DNA of 64,000 nucleotides, taken from assembly GCA_051453625.1 (NCBI GenBank), contig JBOZIK010000001.1, positions 239,969,225 to 240,033,224 on the forward strand, in the 5' to 3' direction. Within the stretch, counting starts at the first letter, position 1; every line of letters begins with the position of its first letter. Below the pieces are notes generated by a model. That model saw only the letters and a list, made by a program, of their open reading frames with translations. It did no database searches and had not been told where the DNA came from. The stretch comes from Welwitschia mirabilis (lineage: Eukaryota; Gnetophyta; Gnetopsida; Welwitschiales). The translations under genes and the position numbers were made by a program. Positions 13,190 to 25,400 of the stretch are shown here, one piece after another.

Positions 13190-14000
13190 TTAATATTTTA
13201 ATTTCATATCTATCTATAGTAGGTCATCTTAGAGGGTCTAAAATGTACCAAAACATGAAACAAAAATTTTGTTAGTTAAGGATAAAAAAGGATATATCAA
13301 AATTTGTGTCAAGGTGCCTTAATTGTTAATAAGTTAAAGCAGAACATAGAAATGTAGTAGGGTTACTTATCCTTATGGTATTCCAATAATATCAATGGGA
13401 TGTGATTTGCATAGACTTTATTGTAGAAATTCTAAAAAATTAAAGAGTTCATGATCCTATTATGGTAATAATTGATAGAGTAACTAAGTCAGCACATTTC
13501 ATATGAGTAAAATATACTTATGATGCCAAGTCTATAGCTAAAGTATATATTCGAAATGTTATTAAGTTACATGGTATTCCTTTAGTAATTATCTTTAATA
13601 GATATTCAAAATTTACTTTTAAATTTTAGCAAAAATTACAAATGGGTTTAGAAACCAAGTTAAATATAAGCATTGCATTTCATCTTCAAATAAATGGTTA
13701 AGCAAAAAGAATTAATCAAATTTTAAAAGATCTTCTTACAGAATGTCCTCTAGAGAATCCTAAGATTTGGGAAGAATACTTACATTTGGTATAATTTGCA
13801 TATAATAGCAGTTATCAGAGCTCAATTTAAATGACTCCATTCGAATCCCTATATAGTAGAAAGTGTAGAGCACCTACTTCATGAATAGAACCTAAAGAAA
13901 GATTGATGATAGGATTAAATATGTTAAGAAAATGGAAATTAAATTAAGAATCATTAAGAATAGACTTGAAAAGGTAGCAAACAAATAAAAGATACATGTA
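13190..14000 (+). pseudogene. integrase remnant
   Basis: The zinc-binding part ends with CLNC near 13316. The catalytic core shows IDFIVEI (first Asp kept), LHGIPLVIIFNRYSKF (second Asp replaced by Tyr), then a GQAKRIN-like box at about 13696-13716. In that box the Gln codon is TAA and the third acidic residue is Lys (AAA at 13705-13707). The YNSSYQSS and TPFESLYSRKCRAP blocks that follow are typical of Tekay/Del integrases. Inactive. Confidence 0.8.
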
Positions 14001-14024
14001 AACTATCAAAGAAGATATCTTGAG

Positions 14025-14430
14025 TTCAAAATAGTTGATCATGTATTCCTTAAAGTGTCACCCTTGAAATCAGTAATGAGAAGAATAAAGAAATCAAAAT
14101 TAACTCCTTAATTCATTAGACTATTTAAAATATTATAAAGAGTTGGACCTATTACAAATACTCTTGTTCTACCTTCTCAATTATTACACATGCATGATGT
14201 TTTTTATGTAAGTATGCTAAGAAAGTATATTGCAGATCCTTCTCTTATGTTAAATTGTTCTCATATTTAGGTGGAACCAGACTATTCAAATATATAGAAG
14301 CCAAAAGTAGTGTTGGATCAATGAACTATCAATTTGCAAAACAAGGATATCCATTAAGTAAATATTAAGTAGAGTAATCATACTCTTGCTGAATCTACTT
14401 TGAAGTTAGAGGAAACAATGAAAAATTAAT
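14025..14430 (+). pseudogene. integrase C-terminus and chromodomain remnant
   Basis: VFLKVSPLKSVMRR and HDVFYVSMLRKYIADPS are the conserved tail of chromovirus integrases. They are followed by VVLDQ, NKDIH, SNHTLAESTLKLEETMKN and YPHLF, the usual chromodomain series that steers integration to heterochromatin marks. Several Gln/Trp positions are stops. The chromodomain and its YPHLF ending support the Tekay/Del assignment. Confidence 0.8.
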
Positions 14431-14517
14431 ACCCACATCTTTTTTAATCTTATAATGTGTAGTTAAGTCTACTTAAGCTCTTTATATATCTTGATTCCTA
14501 GAAGTAAATTAGTCTAA

Positions 14518-14528
14518 CTAGAGGAGAA
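14518..14528 (+). other. polypurine tract
   Basis: AGAGGAGAA-type purine run immediately before the 3' LTR start at 14529. It is the plus-strand priming site of the element. Confidence 0.7.
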
Positions 14529-17500
14529 TTTCATATCGCATATTTTGTAAACCTTATTTACTTGAATATTAAGTATATTAAGCTTTTAGTCAAATGATTA
14601 ATTATCCTTATATAAAGACCTTATCCAAATAAGATGTTATTTTAAGTTAATCTTAGTTTTAATTTTGATAATTTACCATAAAAATGATAAAAATTATGTT
14701 AGAAGGGTTTATAAGAAAATCTATCCAAACATTTAAAATCAGATAATCCCAGTATATGAGTAATTAAAATCACATAATAAAACTATAAATTGAAAATTTC
14801 AAGATGACATATTAATATATTTTGCATCTTATTTACTCATTTAAATTATTGGTAAATGTAATAAGTGTATTATATTATGAATAACCATTTTCTTTCTTGT
14901 ATTATGTGATTGATATATTTTATGTATTTTAACATAAATAAGCATTTGAACTAGTATATACACTCTTACCTAAAACCAAGAATGATAAATTAGTAAATTT
15001 ACTCTACCATGAGATTTATGTTCTTAAGATTTTTAAGAGCAATTGGTTCATAGCATACTTAATATTTTATTCATTATAATTAAAGAGTATATCTCATTAT
15101 GCCAGATGATAATTTTGATATTTGTGTATTTATTCTTTGATGCATGTCTTGGATGAGTTAAACTTACTTATGAGCCTATGCAGGAATAAAAAGGAGATAG
15201 CATGAGTAAATGATGCATGTAATTAATCTTTATAATTAATCTAAAAATATTACTCACCCTAGTTAGGTGCATAAGTCATAAATATGATCTCTTTTGGTAC
15301 TTTAATGTCACTTATTACTCATCCCACTTATGAATACTAAATCATGTGAACTAGTGATCTTGTATTGTATGCCTTTATTTATCTATATCCAAAAATCATT
15401 TTTTATCTTGTAAAAGGAAATACTTTTCATTTTTTTGATACAAGTGTATTTCCTTCTCTTTTGTCCTTTTTTTCATTTTTTTGCTTATGAAGCTTAAAGC
15501 TTAAAAGCTTGGAGTTAAGGAATTCTTGAGCTTGAACCTTGATCAATCTTCAACTATCAAGGACTTACTAATCTTTCCAAGTAATTTCTTTACTCTTATT
15601 ATCCATATGATCACTTTTAATACTCTAGTATAATGATGTGATATTACATTACAAAATTATTTATAGTTTTTATGAAATTATGTTCTAAAATTATATTCCT
15701 CCCATTGGCTCTCACCAAGACATTGGGTATATATGAGGGATCTCTTGTGCTTGTTAATGGAGGTTACTAATGGATGATTATGACTAAGGGATCGGGGGGT
15801 TTACTATTTTAAAAAATTAGGTACCCATATTTCTTTTAATACTATATTTTTATCTACTATGTATTAGCTCGATCTTATTAGGGGCAAAGTCTGACCCTCA
15901 AAAATCTCTTTAAGCTCGTACTTTTTTATAGGAATCTTAAGGCTTATAGTAAATATTTTTCTTTCAATTGATTTGATTTTTATTTTTATAATGATTTGAA
16001 TTAGTAACTTAGTTAAGATAGTTTACAAATAATTAGTTAGTGTATCCATTATTTTACTAATTTAAGTTATTGCTTAACTAGTTATAGAAACATTATCATA
16101 TTTTTATTATAGAGAAAGTTAAATTTCCAGAATAGAGGCATAAGATAAAAACACCATAGATTATTACTTAGTAAATATAAATTAGTGAAATTTTTTATGT
16201 AAGTTTTTGATTATGTTAAGAACATGAAAATTTGTGTTGTAAACATGAAAATGTAAAAACAATATATTTTTTAATGGATAAGTATTTTTAAAATATGTTA
16301 GAAAATAAATAAAAAATAGTAAGCAACTAATTTACATTTTTATAACTATTTATTAAGGTTTCTATATACTTAAGCATCCTAAGTTATAGGAAATTAAATA
16401 AGGTTTCTAAAACATCTTAAATCATTTAAAGACTCAAAGTATTATGAAAGTTCTGATTATTTTAGTGTAGTCTGGTAGGAATATAATTTTAGAAAATTTG
16501 ATAGTCTTTAATCTTAAATGATAACCTTAGAAATAATATTTTAAAATTTAAAGATATTTGAAGTTAGATTCTAAGGATCTTGTTATGTATCTATTCTGTG
16601 AAAAACTACTATAATTTATTTGTTGCTTTTCTAATTAATTAATTATTAATTTTTAACTAAATGTTTCCTTAGAGTCCAAAAATGTTATAATTAATGTTTT
16701 AAATTATAAAAAATTTATTACATAAAATTTGGAAGGCAATTTGAGTACATAAGATATGTTTCTATTAATAACTTAAATTTAAATCACCTTTAAATAGTAT
16801 TTCATTTGTAGAAATACCTCTTTTACCTTTTAATTTTTTATCTTACTTTGAATGTATATGCTTGTAAGAGTTTTCATCTTAATAATTTAAGTAACATAAA
16901 TAGTCTCTAGCGTATCACCTTTTTTTACTTATAATATAGCCATATGAATCTTGGATAAAGATTTATATCTTAACAGTTATGCTTGAGCTATACTTTCTTT
17001 TGTTTACCTTCTTTACACCAATCCATAGAGATTATAATTTGAGCATGGAAGAATGTTTCTAGGATTGGCATAGCTCCAAGTATATTTTAGGTCCTTTAAA
17101 TACATTATTAAAATGTGATTTCGTACATTTTAAATATTTTTCTTATTACTAAAAGATTAAAAAAACAATATTTCCTTTGTCTACATTTTCATTATTATAA
17201 TCTTAAATATAGCAATGTTTTTGTATGCTTTTTTTTATGATTATTTCTATAAAATGAACCTAATGATTATTAGAATTATTATAAATAAGTAAATAATCCA
17301 TTAATTATCCACATTATTTTGAATTATATACATGCATTTGTGTGATGTATTCATCGAAGAAGACTAAATTATGATAATTCTAATAATGCTCATCCTCGCA
17401 CTTGAATTTCATCACCAAGAGAGGTTGCATTGCATTTCTTTTATAATATCATTCTAGAAGTGGATTTGATCATTACTTTTTAGCCCACCCATATATAAAC

Positions 17501-18117
17501 TTACTTTGACTTAATATCTTGAGTCCTTTATATCAATGAATCATGCTGCACCATCTGGGGATGCTTCAAGAAAGGGGGATTATTAATAAGTATGCAGCCA
17601 CCTCATATACTACTTTTCACCATATAGAGGTGAATTGAAAGCCTATGCAAGTGAGCCCAGCCATATTTGTATAGTTTAAATCCTAAATTAGAACCAATCC
17701 ACATCTGAAAGATGGTCAAAGATTTAGTTGGAATTCCATTAATTAGAGTTGAAACCTCATATTATATTAATTAAGTATTATCCTTAAAATTATCTACATA
17801 TGTTTATAACAAGTTTACATCTTCTCAACTATTCACAAGATATCTTTTATGTTATAAAAACTAAAAATAAATATATAAAACAAATTTATGACATTTCTAT
17901 TATTTGTAAATCAAAATAATCTAGAATGATAGGTAAATTTATAATATTAATATCACTTGTTTTTCTTAGAATATAGAAATGCTAACAAGGAATAAGTAAA
18001 ATTTAATGCTAGTTTTTGTTGTGTCCATTATATATTAATATTAAACAACTAAGGAAGAAAAAAGGGGCAAAAAAATATATAGTGCTTAATTAGTGTAAGA
18101 GAAGAGAGGGCATCATA
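14529..18117 (+). repeat. 3' LTR of the 5387-18117 chromovirus
   Basis: Direct repeat partner of 5387-9062. The start reads TTTCATATCGC against TGTCATATTCC, and the end CATCATA against TGTCACA. The changes are mostly C-to-T and G-to-A. It stops one base before the next element's LTR (18119). Confidence 0.85.
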
Positions 18118-18118
18118 G

Positions 18119-21100
18119 TATAACATAATTGCATTAATTCAACAAAACACATACTATTATGGCAGGGAAATTCCATAACTACTCTTTAATACTTGCTAAA
18201 ATAATGAAACTAAGCTAAAATTTAAAATACTTACAATGTTAATAAAATAATAAAAAGGAATTCAATCATATCTTTCCCTATATACAAGCATGTATGTATT
18301 TATCTCTAAGTGCCATTACAAAACAATGAATCTATTTAACCATCTAAACCTTCTATTAAGTTCAAGGTATTTTCTACTTTAACATCATGATTATTTTTAA
18401 TATTTTTTAAATTATTTTCACTTGATTAGTGTCCTTATTAATCAAAATTAATATTGATACCATAATTATTTAATTTAAGGATAGACCTCTCCTATTTAAA
18501 AGACTAGCATGTACATCAAAAGCTAATAATTGTAATTATTATTTATCTTGTTTAAGACCTTGAATGATTTCATTACATATAATTATATTTCAATATGTAT
18601 ATCATATAACATCATGGCTCATATTTCATACTTTGCCATATGACTTGCATTGATTATCCTTGACTAATTATATTTTACCACTACTTATTAGAAATGTTTT
18701 CATAGCATGACATGAAGAGTATGCAACATGAATATTAGAATGTTAACACATTACCGAAAGGCATACAGTGGTACTATTATATGATGGCATGAAAAATAAA
18801 AGACATTAGAGAAATTGTATCATATAATTCACCATTTTTTTATTCAATGAGATCTAATTATCTGTCTAACATTTTATATCTCACACAAAACTATGTTGAG
18901 CATGGACTACTTATCTAGAAATAGACTTGAAAACCCATCTTTAAAGTTTCAATACTATTTATAGCTAACTTTTATCTTGGGTTTGGATGATGTGAGGCCT
19001 TAAGCATAACTAAAATTATTTGGTTGAGTGGTTATGGTAATTTTACTTTAAGGGAAAGGTACAAATATTAGAGTGTTGGATTTGACATCCTTGTAGTTAA
19101 ACACATCTATCCTGTATAATATAACTGTAATATTATATTTATAAGACAACATACTATATTATAACACAATCTTATACATATAACGTAATATAATATATTC
19201 TAATGTAATATAATAAAATATAGTATATATGTGTGATATTGTTCATATGAGATAACATAATTTAATGTAATGTATTATAATATAATACAATACTATATAA
19301 TATATTATCATATAACATACTATAATATAATATTATATTATAACATAACATAACATAACATAATGTAATATAACGTAATGTAATGTAATATTATACATAT
19401 CTATTATGTAATATAATACACATGTTTTGCATATCATATAATAATATAATAGTAATAGATAAAAACATAACTATAAAATAATAGGACTACTATGTAGCTC
19501 AACCATGGTTTCATACTAACTAGATAAAAGTACATGAGACTAAGATCTATTACTAAAACCACTATGTTTCAAGATGAAAGCACAATTGAATGATATGAAT
19601 TCTCAAATGGATTTATAATATGAATACCTTACCATCATTATAGAAGACATGATACTCTATGATGAGATAGGGAACCTATGATAAATTAGATGAAGTACGC
19701 CTTCTTATAGTAAAATTCCTTGTTACATCTTAGGGAACTCTTCTCAACTTAACTTATTTCTTTAGTAAAATTTTTCTTTTAGAGTTGGCTTTTGAATTTG
19801 AAGCATCATTTTATNNNNNNNNNNATATTTGTCTTAAAATTTACTATTTTATCACAAAGGTTTATTTCACTATGTTATCACTATATTCATTTACTCTTCA
19901 TTACTAATCCTTTATCTCTTTTGTTTTATTTTCATAATATTCTTCTTTAAATTTCTTACCAATTATTTTATATTTTACTCCACTTTATTACATTACTCAC
20001 CACCCTATTATTAAATTATATTTCTTTGTCCTACTTATTTATATTTACTTTACATTCATACTCCTTTATATTTATCTCTTATTCCTACCTATCTACTATT
20101 GTCTCTTTTGTATACACTATTATCTTAATTTTTCTTTTATTTTAACTATTTACTTATCCTCTTCTATATACTCCTATCTAATTTTTAACTATGTGGTAAC
20201 ACACTCTCTTCCTTATATTATCTATCAATGTATATCTTTAATCTCTATAACTCATCAACACTCTATCCTTCACTTTATTACTTTTATTTCATTTTTCCAA
20301 TACTCTCATTTATAATTTTTATTTTCATCATACCATTAGCTCTTTTATACATATATATATATATTCTTGTACCACTTCCTTTTCTTATACCTCTTTTAAT
20401 TTTTTTCCTCTTGATTTTTTGCTACCTCTATATCTTTTCCTATATATTTATCATCTCTCTCTTTATTCATCATTTTTCTTACTTTACACTAGTACTATTT
20501 TTTTATTATTATGTAATTNNNNNNNNNNCTCTCTTTCTTCTATTATGTCTTATATTAGCACTATATATTTCACTTTCTTCTATTTTTACTTTATATTACT
20601 TATCTTCATTATTATATCTCTTTCTTCATATGATACATTTCATACCTTCTTTTTCTTTTATATCATTTATATCTATGTATTATTTCTTCCTATCCTCATT
20701 ATTTACTACTGTTTCTTTATCCCCCCTTTTCTTTAAATCTTAAGGAAAAATGAGAATCCTCTAACCCATGAACTAATTACAAAAAACATGAAGGAAGATA
20801 CCCTAAATGTATGGATTTTTTTTCAAAATTAGGTATTCTTATTTTCCCACCATAACATTTTTCGGATATTCAATATTTGAAAAGTAATAGTTGATTCTAA
20901 AACCTGTACCCATTTTTAATTTTGTTCATTCCTCTCCTTAGTGGTATTGTAATGGATTCATCATGGAGAAGATTGATGATGGCAATCATTTCGAATCAAG
21001 ATAAGTACAACTTTAAAATTTAATTTAAAATAAGCATTTTAGTATTCTAATTTTGAATTAATATTAGATTAAGGTCCTTTATCTGAGAACCTATGCATGA

Positions 21101-22359
21101 CTTCTCCATGGGAACAGTGACATGTAAGGTAACAATATGCATAAATATACATTTCTAGAAAATTTTCTATAATCTCTTAGAAGCAATTTACAAAATTTAA
21201 AAGATAATAAAAACTAAAACTTAAAACAAATGTGTTTTGAAAATTATCAAATGCTAAAATAAATACACTAAATCAAAGTCTATAGAAAATAAGAACATGG
21301 ATGAGGTAGAAGTTAAAATGATTTGACTCAAATATGATTGCAAAAAGATTTTAGAGTCATTCAAAAATCTTCTTGCATAAAATAAATTTCATTCATTCAT
21401 TGCTTTATTAAGTCAAAGAATGCAGAAACCAAAATAGAAGTCTTAGGTATCTAGAAGAAAGAAAAACAAAAAAAATGTTTGAAGCAAAAATGAAAGTAAA
21501 TAGCAGAAGGATTGAAGGGACTTACTGATGTCATGCTTCTTTGAAGTTCATGATTCTAGTGAATACTAAAGAAGAAAATGTAGTATGCCAAGGATGTAAA
21601 GATGGATTCATTAAAGGACTTGGAATTTCTTCTAGAATTGAATTTATGGTTCTTGTCCTCATATATTTTTTAAAAAAAAAATGCTATCAACTATTCAACA
21701 TTTCTCCTTTACATCACCTAATCTCTTCTAATTGTTAAAATAGGCCATTAACATAATAAAAGATCTAATATTAAGTAAGGAACATCTCTTTATGAATGTT
21801 CCATCTATAAGGAAGAAGTTATAGCCAATTCCAAATCAATAGGAATGTCTTACAATCATATTTATCATAAGTAATGCATTCTTCTTTGTTTAAGGTTATA
21901 GAATATTTGTGTTTTTGTTGGTTTCATTTGTTAGACATAATGGATGAACTTCTTGAATAAAGATAAAAGACCAAATTTTTGTACCAAAATCTTTTTCCTC
22001 TGCTAAGTCTTGTCTCCTTCTTTTACCATAAATATTATTATTCTTTGTCATTCTCATGAGGTATATATAGAAATGGAGATGAAGAATTTTTAGTATTAGA
22101 TTTTCATATTGTTTATTTTTCCTTCTTTATTCTTTAGAATTGGAATATGTCTAAAAAGATACTTCATGATGGTATGATTCCTTATGAGAGGTGGTTTTAT
22201 ATATTTCTTCAAGCACTTAATGCTTGTTCTTTTTTTTCTTTTTCTTTACAATTCAAGTCACTTCATCTTTTTCATCCTCCAGCTCATACATCTCAATGTA
22301 GTGTGCAGCACCACCTTTGCTTTAATCATTGACACACTCCAATGTAGTGGGATATTACA
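18119..22359 (-). repeat. 3' LTR (truncated) of the giant-LTR element
   Basis: Aligns with 23868-27927 throughout: the opening TAACATAATT, the AT-rich minisatellite, a strongly T/C-biased kilobase, and the shared TCTGAGAACCTA and GTTCATGATTCTAGTG blocks. On the minus strand it begins TGTAATATCCC. The part corresponding to 22478-23867 is missing; it was cut off at the border with the upstream chromovirus. Gaps at 19815 and 20519 interrupt it. The long open frame at 20228-20743 is a by-product of the T/C bias, not a gene. Confidence 0.75.
19085..19450. repeat. TATAATATAACATAATGTAA minisatellite
   Basis: Irregular short-period array of units such as TATAATA, AACATA and TAATGTAA. The matching array in the other LTR is at 24870-25080 and is clearly shorter. 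Confidence 0.7.
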
Positions 22360-22372
22360 TTCTTCCTTCTTT
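22360..22372 (-). other. polypurine tract, minus strand
   Basis: TTCTTCCTTCTTT on the + strand, that is AAAGAAGGAAGAA on the minus strand. It directly abuts the LTR whose minus-strand start is at 22359. This fixes the element's orientation. Confidence 0.7.
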
Positions 22373-22461
22373 AAGAAGTTTTCATCCCTGAAAACTATTT
22401 AATCCATTTATTACTTTGATGACAATCATTAACGAATTAATCAAATAATGGATCCAAACCT

Positions 22462-22477
22462 AAGCTCTAGTACAAAA
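22462..22477 (-). other. primer binding site, minus strand
   Basis: On the minus strand this reads TTTTGTACTAGAGCTT, followed by AGGTTTGGATCC. It is a slightly altered initiator tRNA-Met site and lies directly after an LTR ending GGTTATGACA. Confidence 0.7.
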
Positions 22478-25400
22478 TGTCATAACCTAATATTTGAGTT
22501 AGATTTGAGGAGCACACAATTATTTTTTAAACTTAATTAAACTACGTTACATTGATTAAGTTATATTACATGATTAAACATTACACAATTATAATGAAAC
22601 AATTAGGTTGTAATCGAAAAACTCACCTCTCAATTACTTGTAGGCTCTATATCAAGAGAACTATATAGTGATAGCTAATCTTATCAATACCACATCTAAC
22701 ATAAGCTTATTTCGAAATCTTGATTAGGAATACATAAGTATGTAAGTTGCAATTGAATGGTTGATTACACCAATAGCTAAGCAACCATGCCTACATATTC
22801 TCATTCGAAGGAGTTCATACCATATAGTTCTGTCTTAGACCCTATTCCATCTTCACTAATACACATGGGTGTATGATAGATTAAGGTTATCTATATTAAT
22901 AAGCATGTGGATAAAAATATGTATCAAATCATGCAAAAAATAATGCAAGAATTCAACATTTGACTCAATAAGAGTATAGTGCCAAATTGAATCAAAACAA
23001 CACCAAATGATATCACACACACATAAACATACATGCATAATAGCTATATGTAAAAGTATAATAGGTAACTGGCCAAGAATGCCTGAGATTACAACCTCCA
23101 TCCCTAGTAAGAAACTCTAATGCATAATGATGACAATACATATGTATATTAATATAAATCAAATACATGGGTATCCAAATGTATACTTATAGTAAACTCC
23201 CTTGTCACTTGGACAAAATATTCATTATTAACCTTATTTACCAAGCTAAAGATACCCCTCGTGTCTTTCTAGCATCTTGGTATGAGCCAATGGAAGGAAA
23301 GTATCATAAATATTCATTAGTATTTCAATCATCAGGCATAAGAAACCCCTGTATTCACCCTAACATGTTGATGAGAACCAATGAGAGGGAGGCATACTAA
23401 TAAAGTTTTATTATACTAAACTCATGTAAAATGATTATTAACACAGACACAAAGCCACACACACATACATATCCATTCCATTTCGGTAGGGTACCTCATA
23501 GCAACTCATTTTATAACATAATGTAATAAATCTAGATACATTTAAATGTATAAAATGCTAAAATAAATAGCCTATATACCACTAATCAAGTCACTATTCT
23601 TAATAGATTTAGCATAATAGAATTTAAAGGATAAATATAGCTAATTAAATGCCTAATTGTTTAAATAAGCATCATAGAAAAATCACTAATATTATATCAT
23701 TTTATGTATAAGATAATAAATATCTATTGAAACATGTAATTCATATGCATGAACATGTAAGAAAATGCATTTAAGGATACATACTTAGAATGCGTTAAGG
23801 AATACTAGAAGTGAATGAAATCATTAAGAAATGTGCTAAACCTACATCATTGTGTAATTATGCTATGCATAACATAATTACATTAATTCACAAAAACAAT
23901 TATTGTTATGGTAGAAAATCACATAGATACTCCTTTGTAATGAATAACATAATAAAACTAAGGCAATAAATTAAAATACTTATAATATAAAAAGAAATTC
24001 AATTGTATTTTTTCCTATATACAAGCATGTGTATATTTTACCTCTAAGGACCATCAAAATAGTGAATTTGTTTAACTATCTAAAACTTTTATTGGGTTTA
24101 AGGTATTTTCTACTTAACATCATGATTATTCTTAATATTTTCTAAATCATTTTCATGTGATCAATGTCCTTATTGATCAAAATTAATATTGATACATTAA
24201 TCATTTAATTTAAGAATAGACCTCCCTCATTTAAAAGACTAGTATGTACATCAAAAGCTATTAATTATAATTATTATGTCTCTAGTTTAATACCTTAAAT
24301 GGTTTCATTATATATAACTATATTTAAATATGTATATCATATAACACCATGGATTTCATTGCATACTTGATCATATGACTTGCATTGATTATCTTTAACT
24401 AATTATATTTTACTACTACTTATTAGGAATATTCTTGCAACATAACATGAAGAGTATGCAACATGAAGATTAGAATTCTAACATATTATCAAAAGGAATA
24501 TAGTGATGCTATTGTTTAATGGCATGGAAAATAAAAGAAATTAGAGAACTTGTATCATCTAATTAAGCATGTTCTTAGTTAATGAGATCTTGTCATTTGT
24601 CTAACATTTTATATCTCACACTAAACTATGTTTAAATATGGATTATTTATCTAGAAATAGACTTAAAAACCATTTTTTAAAGTTCCCAATATTATTTATA
24701 GTTGACTTTTATCTTATGTTTAGATGATGTGAGGCCTTAAGCATAACTAAAATTATTTGGTTGAGTGGTCATGGTAGTTGTATCTTAAGGGAAAGGTACA
24801 AATACTAGAATGTTGGGTTTTACATCCTTCTCATCTTCAATACATTTTAAGTAATAGTTAAACACATCTACCTTTTGTAACATAACTATAATATTATGCA
24901 TATAAGACAACATAATGTAATGTAATATGATATAACATAATATAGTATAATACAATATCATATAATATATTATAATATAGTGCAATGTAATATAATAATA
25001 TACTATAACATAATATAATGTAATAAATATTATACATACATATTATGAAATATAATACACATGTTCTACAAGTCTCATAATAATATAATATTAATAGAAA
25101 AAAACGTAACTACAAATAATAGGATTACTATGTAACTTAACCATGGTTTCATACTAACTAGACAAAAGTACATGAAACTAGGATCTATTATTCAAATCAC
25201 TATGTTTCAAGATGAAAAGAAAACTAAATGATATGAGTTCTTAAATAGATGTATAATATGAATACCTCATCATCATTATAGAAGACATAATACTCTATGA
25301 TGAAATAGGGAACATATGATAAATTGGATGAAGTATGCCTTCTTATAGTAGAATGCCTTGTCACATCTTAGGACACTCTTTTCAGCTTATCTTATTTCCT

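Larger units (their letters stand above)
5387..18117 (+). mobile_element. Ty3/gypsy chromovirus, Tekay/Del-like, degenerate
   Basis: A full-length LTR retrotransposon of about 12.7 kb. Two long direct repeats (5387-9062 and 14529-18117) flank an internal region with, in order, an initiator tRNA-Met primer site, gag with a zinc-knuckle remnant, protease, RT, RNase H, integrase, a C-terminal chromodomain and a purine tract. This order and the chromodomain identify a chromovirus; the long LTRs and the integrase wording (a SSYQSSI / TPFESLYSRKCRAP-like stretch) point to the Tekay/Del lineage. Every domain carries several stops and frameshifts and the LTRs have diverged visibly, so it is old and cannot act on its own. 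No target duplication survives: ATTTT lies before and GTATA after. Confidence 0.85.

Noticed and set aside
20228-20743. 171-codon open frame, hydrophobic, and its overlapping 105-codon frame
   Set aside because: Lies in the T/C-biased part of an LTR, crosses a 10-N gap, and the sister LTR does not keep the frame; Leu/Ile/Phe/Tyr runs come from base composition.
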